Source: Streptomyces sp. P9-A2
Lineage (GTDB): Bacteria > Actinomycetota > Actinomycetes > Streptomycetales > Streptomycetaceae
Direction of reading: 5' to 3'
DNA: 64,000 bases
NCBI RefSeq assembly: GCF_036634175.1
Contig: NZ_JAZIFX010000001.1
Location: forward strand, 7,254,001-7,318,000
Shown here: positions 58,019-64,000 of the stretch, piece after piece
How positions within the stretch are numbered: the stretch's first letter is position 1
How the letters are laid out: each line of letters begins with the position of its first letter
Notes under the pieces: generated by a model
What the model was told of the DNA's origin: nothing
Database searches by the model: none
What the model saw: the letters and a program-made list of their open reading frames with translations, nothing else
Made by a program: the position numbers and the translations under genes

Positions 58019-60187
58019 ATGAGCAATAGACCTCTCAGGTACATGCCAATTTTGGGGGCCGTCGTCGCCCTGGCCGCCGGCATGCTCGTCGCCCTGGCGC
58101 CCGCACCCGCCCACGCCGCAGCGGGCGCCACTCTCCCCTTCACCTCGGTCGAGGCCGAGTCCGCCACCACCACGGGTTCGGGGGTCGGGCCCGACTACAC
58201 CCAGGGCACCCTCGCCTCCGAGGCGTCCGGCCGCCGGGCGGTACGCCTGAACAGCGGCCAGCGCGTGGAGTTCACGGTGCCGCGCTCGGCCAACGCCGTG
58301 AACGTCGCCTACAGCGTCCCCGACGGCCAGTCCGGCTCGCTCGACGTGTACGTCAACGGTGCGAAGCTGGCGAAGATCCTGTCGGTGACCTCCAAGTACT
58401 CCTACGTCGACACCAGTTGGATCGCCGGCGCCAGGACCCACCACTTCTTCGCCAACTCCCGGTTGCTCCTCGACCGGAACGTCCAGGCCGGTGACAAGGT
58501 CGCCTTCCAGGCCACCGGTGTTCAGGTCACCGTCGACGTGGCCGACTTCGAACAGGCCGCCGCACCCGCCGCCAGGCCGGCCGGTTCGGTCTCCGTCACC
58601 GACAGGGGCGCCGACCCCAGCGGCCAGGGCGACTCCACGCAGGCGTTCCGGGAGGCCATCTCCGCCGCCAGGGGCGGGGTGGTATGGATCCCGCCGGGCG
58701 AGTACCGGCTCACCTCCGCCCTGGGCGGCGTCCAGAACGTCACCCTCCAGGGCGCCGGTCACTGGCACTCGGTCGTACGCTCCTCACGCTTCATCGACCA
58801 GTCGAGCTCCGCCGGCAACGTCCACATCAAGGACTTCGCCGTCATCGGCGAGGTCACCGAGCGCGTCGACTCCCAGCCGGACAACTTCGTCAACGGCTCC
58901 CTCGGCCCGAACTCCTCGGTCTCCGGCATGTGGCTCCAGCACCTGAAGGTCGGCCTCTGGCTGACCGGCAACAACGACAACCTGGTCGTCGAGAACAACC
59001 GCATCCTCGACACCACCGCCGACGGCCTCAACCTCAACGGCACCGCCAAGGGCGTCCGGGTCCGCAACAACTTCCTGCGCAACCAGGGCGACGACTCGCT
59101 CGCCATGTGGTCGCTGAACGCGCCCAACACAAACAGCAGTTTCGAGAACAACACCATCTCGCAGCCGAACCTCGCCAACGGCATCGCGATCTACGGCGGC
59201 ACCGACATCACCGTCAAGGACAACCTGATCGCCGACACCAACGCACTGGGCAGCGGTATCGCGATCTCCAACCAGAAATTCCTCGACCCGTTCCACCCGC
59301 TGGCCGGCACGATCACCGTCTCCGGAAACACCCTGGTCCGCACCGGCGCCATGAACCCCAACTGGAACCATCCCATGGGCGCGCTGCGCGTCGACTCCTA
59401 CGACAGCGCCATCGAGGCACAGGTCAGGATCACCGGCACCACCATCACCGACAGCCCGTACAGCGCCTTCGAGTTCGTCTCCGGCAGCGGACGCGGGTAC
59501 GCGGCGAGGAACATCACCGTGGACGGCGCCACCGTCGAGAGGACCGGAACGGTCGTCGTCCAGGCCGAGGCACAGGGCGCCGCCACCTTCCGCGGCGTCA
59601 CCGCCACCGGCGTCGGCTCGGCCGGCGTCTACAACTGCCCCTACCCGTCCGGCTCGGGTACCTTCACCGTCACCGACGGCGGCGGCAACTCCGGCTGGAA
59701 CAGCACCTGGTCGGACTGCTCCACCTGGCCGGAGCCCGGCGAGGGAAACCCCGATCCCGACCCGGACCGCAACCTGGCCCGGGGCCGCACGGCCACGGCC
59801 ACCGGGTCCCAGGACGTCTACACGCCCGGCAGGGCGGTCGACGGCGACGCGAACAGCTACTGGGAGTCCGCCAACCACGCCTTCCCCCAGGCCCTGACGG
59901 TGGACCTCGGCTCCAGCCAGGCCGTCCGCCGCCTGGTGCTGAAACTGCCGCCGCAGTCCGCGTGGCAGGCCCGCACCCAGACCCTGTCCGTGCAGGGCAG
60001 CACCGACGGCTCCGCGTACACGACGGTCCTCGCCGCGCGGGACTACCGCTTCGACCCGGCCACCGGCAACACGGTCACCGTGAACCTGCCCGCCGGTACC
60101 GGCCTGCGGCACCTGCGGCTGCACGTCACCGGCAACACCGGCTGGCCGGCGGCCCAGTTCAGCGAAGTGGAGGCGTACCTTTCCTGA
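58019..60187 (+). CDS. Secreted beta-helix polysaccharide-degrading protein (GH87-like) with CBM and F5/8-type domains
   Basis: A 722-aa exported protein. The signal peptide is about 1-34 (GAVVALAAGMLVALAPAPAH then A). The first module is a CBM6/35-like domain (about 40-180: VEAESATTTGSGVGPDYTQG). A right-handed parallel beta-helix follows at about 195-560, with the pectate-lyase-3 style start VSVTDRGADPSGQGDSTQAF and repeated N-ladders (NNDNLVVENNRI; VRVRNNFLRNQGDDS). A C-terminal F5/8 type C (discoidin) domain covers about 585-722 (NLARGRTATATGSQDVYTPG). This architecture fits alpha-1,3-glucanase/mycodextranase enzymes of GH87, though other beta-helix families cannot be excluded. It overlaps the convergent ATPase gene by 29 bases. 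Confidence 0.8.
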   Translation: MSNRPLRYMPILGAVVALAAGMLVALAPAPAHAAAGATLPFTSVEAESATTTGSGVGPDYTQGTLASEASGRRAVRLNSGQRVEFTVPRSANAVNVAYSVPDGQSGSLDVYVNGAKLAKILSVTSKYSYVDTSWIAGARTHHFFANSRLLLDRNVQAGDKVAFQATGVQVTVDVADFEQAAAPAARPAGSVSVTDRGADPSGQGDSTQAFREAISAARGGVVWIPPGEYRLTSALGGVQNVTLQGAGHWHSVVRSSRFIDQSSSAGNVHIKDFAVIGEVTERVDSQPDNFVNGSLGPNSSVSGMWLQHLKVGLWLTGNNDNLVVENNRILDTTADGLNLNGTAKGVRVRNNFLRNQGDDSLAMWSLNAPNTNSSFENNTISQPNLANGIAIYGGTDITVKDNLIADTNALGSGIAISNQKFLDPFHPLAGTITVSGNTLVRTGAMNPNWNHPMGALRVDSYDSAIEAQVRITGTTITDSPYSAFEFVSGSGRGYAARNITVDGATVERTGTVVVQAEAQGAATFRGVTATGVGSAGVYNCPYPSGSGTFTVTDGGGNSGWNSTWSDCSTWPEPGEGNPDPDPDRNLARGRTATATGSQDVYTPGRAVDGDANSYWESANHAFPQALTVDLGSSQAVRRLVLKLPPQSAWQARTQTLSVQGSTDGSAYTTVLAARDYRFDPATGNTVTVNLPAGTGLRHLRLHVTGNTGWPAAQFSEVEAYLS

Positions 60188-61016
60188 CGTCCACCGGGGC
60201 GTCCTTCTCGACGGCCGCAGTGACGTCCTTCCCCGCGGCCCCGGCCGCCCCCCGCTTCGCCGCCTGGATCTGCTCGTACACATGGGTCCGCAGCTCGGCG
60301 AAGCGCGGGGTGACCCGGGTCGTCAACTGGTCCCGCTCCCACGGCAGATCGACCTTCAGCTGCTCCTGGACCACCGTGGGGGAGCTGGACAGCACGATCA
60401 CCCGTTCGCCGAGGTAGACGGCCTCGTCGATGTCATGGGTGACGAACAGGACGGTCATCGACCGCTCCTGCCACAGCCGGCGCACCAGGTCCTCCAGATC
60501 GGCCCGGGTCTGCGCGTCCACGGCGGCGAACGGCTCGTCCATCAGCAGCACATCGGGCTCGTACGCCAACGCCCGTGCGATCGCGACCCGTTGCTGCATA
60601 CCGCCGGACAGCTGCCACGGATACGCCCCGGCGGCATCCGCCAGACCCACCGACTCCAGGGCGTCGGCCACCAGTTCCTTGCGCCGGGCCGCGCTCAACC
60701 CCTTCTTCCGCTTCAGCGGGAGTCCGACGTTCGCACCGACCCGCATCCACGGGAAGAGACTGCGTCCGTACTCCTGGAAGACGAACGCCATCCCGGGCGG
60801 CGGCCCGTCGACCTTCCGCCCGGCCAGCGTCACTTCGCCGGACGTCGGTGCGAGCAGCCCGCCCATGCACTTCAGCAGGGTCGTCTTGCCGCAACCCGAC
60901 GGGCCCACGAGACAGACCAGTTCACCCGCCTCGACCGTGAAGGTGAGATCGCGGACCGCTTCAATACGGCGTCCAGAACCCTCGTAGACCTTTCGCAGAC
61001 CGCGTACGTCGAGCAT
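60159..61016 (-). CDS. ABC transporter ATP-binding protein, SsuB/TauB type
   Basis: A 285-aa ATPase. Walker A is VCLVGPSGCGKTTLLKCMGG, the Q-loop is FVFQEYGRSLFPWMRVGANV, the signature is LSGGMQQRVAIARAL, Walker B is VLLMDEPFAAVDAQTR and the switch His is LFVTHDIDEAVYLGE. The FVFQEYGRSLFPW segment is typical of nitrate/sulfonate/taurine systems. The gene itself is intact, but its permease and binding-protein genes upstream are broken, so the transporter is probably dead. The C-terminal 30 residues are an Ala/Lys-rich tail overlapping the convergent gene. Confidence 0.88.
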   Translation of the reverse strand: MLDVRGLRKVYEGSGRRIEAVRDLTFTVEAGELVCLVGPSGCGKTTLLKCMGGLLAPTSGEVTLAGRKVDGPPPGMAFVFQEYGRSLFPWMRVGANVGLPLKRKKGLSAARRKELVADALESVGLADAAGAYPWQLSGGMQQRVAIARALAYEPDVLLMDEPFAAVDAQTRADLEDLVRRLWQERSMTVLFVTHDIDEAVYLGERVIVLSSSPTVVQEQLKVDLPWERDQLTTRVTPRFAELRTHVYEQIQAAKRGAAGAAGKDVTAAVEKDAPVDVRKGTPPLR

Positions 61017-61036
61017 GGACCCTCCTTTCTCGAGCT

Positions 61037-61212
61037 TCACGACGACCCCCTGGTGGCGTCGCGCAGGCCGTGGTACCAGGCGAGCACCCGCCGTTCGGCC
61101 CATTGGAAGAGGACCGACAGGGCGAAACCCAGCAGGCCGAGCCGCGGGATCAACTCGCCCAGGACGAGGAAGCCGGCGATCCCGGCCGTACCGAGGGCGG
61201 CGTTCTCGCCCC
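61037..61212 (-). pseudogene. ABC permease C-terminal fragment (SsuC/TauC type)
   Basis: Only the last ~57 residues remain: GTAGIAGFLVLGELIPRLGL then LGFALSVLFQWAERRVLAWY and HGLRDATRGSS. This is the final helix region of a nitrate/sulfonate-type permease. The first ~200 residues, including the EAA loop, are missing. It directly abuts the stop codon of the binding-protein gene, so an internal deletion removed the permease body. Confidence 0.72.
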
Positions 61213-62175
61213 TCACGGGAGCAGCTTGTCCAGGTCGGGTGTCTGCTTGAACAGGTCGTCTTCCTCGCCGAGCTTCACCAGCTGCTCGATGGAGGCGCGG
61301 TCGGGGTCGGTGGGCCACTTCGGCAGGGTCACCTGCTCCAGTACGGCCGGCGGGATCTTCGTGTACGTGGTGACGATCTCGCGCACCTCGTCCGGGTGGG
61401 AGTCGGCGTACGCGAGGGAACTCGGCGGTGGCCTCCTGGAACTTCTTCACCACCTCCGGGTTCTTCTGCGCGTACCGAGTGGAGGTGAAGTACAGGGAGA
61501 TGGTGAGGTCCGGGGCGATGTCGACCATGGGCGAAGCGATCTCCCGGCCGCCCTGGCCCTTGATCGTGGCCAGCGCCGGCTCGACCACCATGGCGGCGTC
61601 GATCTGTCCGCCGTCGAGCGCGGCGGGCATCTGATCGAAGGCCATCTCGACGAAGTCCACCTTGTCGGGGTCGCCGCCCGACTTGGTCACCGAGGCGCGT
61701 ACGCCGAGCTCCATCGTGTTCTTCAGCGTGTTGACGGCGACCTTCCTGTCCTCCAGGTCCTTCGCCGACTTGATCGGGCTGTCGCCCTTGACGGTGATCG
61801 CGGCGAAGTCCTCGTCCGCCACGCCGGTCGAGGCGTTGCCGTTCGCCACCCCCTTCACCGGCACGCTGTTGGACTGGGCGATCAACAGCGAGGTGGTGTT
61901 GGAGAACCCGAACTCGAACTGACCGCTGGCCACGCCGGGAACGATCGCCGCGCCGCCCTGTGCGCTGGAGATCGACAGCTTCAGGCCGCGTTCGCTGAAG
62001 AAGCCTTTCTTCTCGCCCAGGTACAGCGGCGCGACATCGACGATCGGGATGAGTCCCACCTTCACCTCGGTGGTGCCGCCGGACGAGGCGTTCGCATCAG
62101 AGGCGCCACCCCCGTCGGACGAGCTGCACGCGGTCGCGGTGACCAGGACGGAAGCGGCCGTGAGACGGCGACGAC
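61213..62175 (-). pseudogene. ABC substrate-binding lipoprotein, frameshifted and without its start
   Basis: The frame contains the end of a lipoprotein signal (RRLTAASVLVTATACSSSDG) and an NMT1/SsuA-like body (KVGLIPIVDVAPLYLGEKKG; FGFSNTTSLLIAQSNSVPVK; AAMVVEPALATIKGQGG). No start codon precedes the signal; the upstream DNA is an IclR gene fragment. An extra T near 61421 (GAGTTCCC for GAGTCCC) shifts the frame. After it SLAYADSHPDEVREIVTTYT and the natural end DLDKLLP can be read in the next frame, stopping at 61213. Confidence 0.8.
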
Positions 62176-62412
62176 ATCGGCTACGTGGCCCACGTCCCGA
62201 CCCGGCGCATCATGAGCGCGGCCATCACGGTGGGCACACGCTTCCCCGCCCACGTCACCTCGGTCGGCCGGGTCATGCTCGCGGATCTGCCGGACGACGG
62301 GATCGACGCCTGGCTCGACCGCGCCGACCTGCGGCCGAACACCTCCCAGACCCTCACCTCGCCGCGCGCCCTGCGTGCCGAACTGGTCCGGGTCCGCCGC
62401 CAGGGGTTGGCC
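62168..62412 (+). pseudogene. IclR-family regulator, internal fragment
   Basis: The frame encodes DDIGYVAHVPTRRIMSAAIT then VGTRFPAHVTSVGRVMLADL and SQTLTSPRALRAELVRVRRQ then G. This is the ligand-binding domain of an IclR/PcaR-type regulator. The DNA-binding N-terminus is missing at the left join with the lipoprotein gene. The C-terminus is cut off at about 62412, where the TnpB element begins. It is not functional. Confidence 0.82.
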
Positions 62413-64000
62413 ACTGCTGGGATTTGACTGAGCACGAGTGTGTTCTGGCGTGTGCGAGTGAGCGCTGGGGTGCGGTCGTGGGTGGGTGTCGCTCTGTCTG
62501 GAGAGGGGAATGGGGGTTTGCCTGGCGAACGCGTGACCTTGGCGGGTGGTGCTCGTTGGGTGGAGTGAGCGGGTTTTCGGGGCTGGACTTGAGGGGCGGG
62601 GGCGCGGGGATGGATGGTCTGCGGGAGTTGGCGGCGCCGTTTGTGGTGCCCGGCCCGTCGGGGGTGGCCATCCGTACCTGGCTCAAGCAGCTGACGGCCG
62701 CCGATGAGGAGGTGCTGCGGCGGGTGGGCGCGCATCTGGGCGCACTGGCTTCCGGCGACCTCAAGGCGCGCTGCCACGACGGCCTGGAGCACGACGCGAA
62801 GGCCTGGGCCGCGCGCAAGCGGGAGCTGACGCCGTTGTCGTCGGCCCGCTGGGCGGGCGCGATCACGAAGGCGACGCATGAGCAGTGGGCGCTGGCCCGC
62901 CGCTGCGCGCTCGCCCATATCCAGAGCCTGCAGGCGGGGGTGCGCACCCTGCGGCACCGGCTGGCACTGCCACTCGGTGCGAAGGGTTCGAAGAGGGCCC
63001 CGGGTGGATATCGCAGTCGGCGGGAGTGGCATGCCAAGGCCCGCCGACTGCAGGTGCTGGAGGACCGGCTGGCACGGGAACGCACCGCCTGGGAAGCCGG
63101 AACCGTGCACGTGGTGCGGGGCGGTAAACGCCTGGCCCGGATGCGGCACCAGCTGCCCGCCGCACGGCTCACCGAGCTCCAGTGGCGTGCACGCTGGGAA
63201 GCAGGACGGTGGTTTCTGCGGGCGGACGGGGAGAGCGGGAAGCGGTACGGCAACGAGACGATCCGCATCAGCCCGGACGGTGAGGTCAGCCTCAAGCTCC
63301 CTGTCCCACTGTCGGTGCTGGCGAACGCTCCGCACGGCCGGTACGTGCTCACCGGCCGGATCCGGTTCGCGCACCGGGGGTCGGAGTGGGCCGACCGGGT
63401 GGCGGGGAACCGGGCCGTCGCCTACCGCATTCACCACGACGTGGCCCGGGGCCGCTGGTATGTGACGGCCTCCTGGCAGCTCCCCGTGTCGCGGACGGTT
63501 CCCCTGGCGGCGGCGCTCGGGCACGGGGTGATCGGGGTCGACATGAATGCCGACCACCTGGCCGCCTGGCGCCTGGACGTGCACGGCAACCCGATCGGCA
63601 CCCCGCGCCGCTTCTGCTACGACCTGACCGGCACCGCCGACCACCGGGACGCCCAGCTCCGCCACGCCCTGACCCGGCTGCTGCACTGGGCTAGGGCCTG
63701 CGGGGTGCGGGCGATCGCGGTGGAGGACCTGGACTTCACCGCGGAGAAGACCCGCGAGAAACACGGCCGCAGGAAGCGGTTTCGGCGGCTGGTCTCCGGC
63801 CTGCCCACCGGCCGGCTCCGCGCCCGGCTCGTCTCGATGGCCGGCCAGACGGGGATCGCGGTCGTCGCCGTGGACCCGGCCTACACCTCGAAGTGGGGCG
63901 CCCAGCACTGGCAGAAACCGCTGACCGGCACCACCCGCAAGACCACCCGGCACGATGCGGCGAGCATCGCGATCGGGCGACGCGCCCAGGGGTATTCGAT
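62413..64000 (+). mobile_element. TnpB-carrying element (IS200/IS605-like), left part
   Basis: The element begins where the IclR homology stops and continues past the end of the window. About 200 bases of leader precede the TnpB-like gene and contain G/T-rich words (GTGTGTTCTGGCGTGTGCGA). No TnpA gene is seen on this side. The right end lies outside the window. Confidence 0.6.
62610..64000 (+). CDS. TnpB-like RuvC nuclease without the usual zinc ribbon (partial)
   Basis: 463 codons are visible and the frame is open at the window edge. The N-terminal half is rich in Arg/Lys and helical. The RuvC residues are present: D in GVIGVDMNADHLAAWRLD, E in RAIAVEDLDFTAEKTREKHG and D in TRKTTRHDAASIAIGRRAQG. 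In standard TnpB a four-Cys zinc ribbon lies between the last two (VDPAYTSQTCSxCG type). Here VDPAYTSKWGAQHWQKPLTG runs straight into the last Asp with no cysteines. The start at 62610 follows GAGGGG and is tentative. It is likely RNA-guided or derived from such a nuclease. Confidence 0.8.
   Translation, partial: MDGLRELAAPFVVPGPSGVAIRTWLKQLTAADEEVLRRVGAHLGALASGDLKARCHDGLEHDAKAWAARKRELTPLSSARWAGAITKATHEQWALARRCALAHIQSLQAGVRTLRHRLALPLGAKGSKRAPGGYRSRREWHAKARRLQVLEDRLARERTAWEAGTVHVVRGGKRLARMRHQLPAARLTELQWRARWEAGRWFLRADGESGKRYGNETIRISPDGEVSLKLPVPLSVLANAPHGRYVLTGRIRFAHRGSEWADRVAGNRAVAYRIHHDVARGRWYVTASWQLPVSRTVPLAAALGHGVIGVDMNADHLAAWRLDVHGNPIGTPRRFCYDLTGTADHRDAQLRHALTRLLHWARACGVRAIAVEDLDFTAEKTREKHGRRKRFRRLVSGLPTGRLRARLVSMAGQTGIAVVAVDPAYTSKWGAQHWQKPLTGTTRKTTRHDAASIAIGRRAQGYS

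Noticed and set aside
62181..63953. 590-codon minus-strand frame opposite the TnpB-like gene
   Set aside because: The plus strand has RuvC motifs in the right order. The minus-strand product is Pro/Arg-rich with no family.

Overview
The window is high-GC actinobacterial DNA, almost certainly Streptomyces. The reasons are strong G/C bias at third codon positions, many GTG starts and GTGA/ATGA overlaps, long spurious antisense frames, and Streptomyces families such as ECF41 sigma factors, OpcA, MmyB-like proteins and IS fragments. From memory of Streptomyces coelicolor, the block from about 23.0 to 42.4 kb resembles the SCO6649-SCO6661 neighbourhood.

Layout. (1) 1-12.1 kb: the 3' end of etfA, two hypothetical genes, a virginiamycin B lyase remnant, an intact IS3-family element with a canonical -1 slippery heptamer, an ECF41 sigma factor opposite a small membrane protein, a PadR/HAAS pair with an operator at the start codon, and a MacB/FtsX-type ABC exporter opposite an OmpR-type two-component system. 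(2) 12.4-17.1 kb: a decayed indigoidine/minimycin-type operon (HAD phosphatase, two DMT exporters, DUF4243 protein, uracil phosphoribosyltransferase). A deletion has joined the first ~120 codons of the indigoidine-synthetase-like NRPS to the C-terminal part of a pseudouridine-5'-phosphate-glycosidase-like gene. (3) 17.1-22.5 kb: a scrap yard with IS3 and IS5 transposase tails, a CooC/ParA-like ATPase with a Zur-like box, a broken RHS tail coupled to a small membrane protein, and a GNAT/MFS pseudogene fusion.

(4) 23.0-30.6 kb is the most interesting block. It holds a CDP-alcohol phosphatidyltransferase, a medium-chain dehydrogenase, a PTPS/QueD-fold protein with an altered HGH motif, a GT4 glycosyltransferase, a methyltransferase, a UPF0104 membrane protein, a creatininase-family amidohydrolase and a GTP cyclohydrolase II homologue. 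The last carries Met at residue 120, the switch reported to make the S. coelicolor SCO6655 enzyme stop at the formylated pyrimidine FAPy. A FAPy-forming cyclohydrolase beside a creatininase-type hydrolase mirrors the archaeal ArfA/ArfB two-step scheme and suggests an uncharacterised pterin- or pyrimidine-derived, glycosylated and perhaps membrane-linked metabolite.

(5) 30.6-42.4 kb: a serine hydrolase, a PPOX/F420-type protein, a quinate/shikimate catabolic module (MHS transporter, TetR, shikimate dehydrogenase, dehydroshikimate dehydratase-HPPD fusion) with two matching TetR-type palindromes and a perfect 33 x 9-bp tandem array, then a pentose-phosphate operon (zwf-opcA-gnd-phosphatase). (6) 42.7-60.2 kb: polysaccharide use (GH16, GH4, a LacI-controlled sugar ABC system with GH13, a secreted beta-helix protein), plus an ATP-grasp protein, a phosphoesterase, a PPTase and two regulators. 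(7) 60.2-64 kb: a degraded SsuABC/TauABC-like transporter, an IclR fragment and a TnpB-like transposase gene that runs off the window. No rRNA, tRNA or CRISPR array was recognised.
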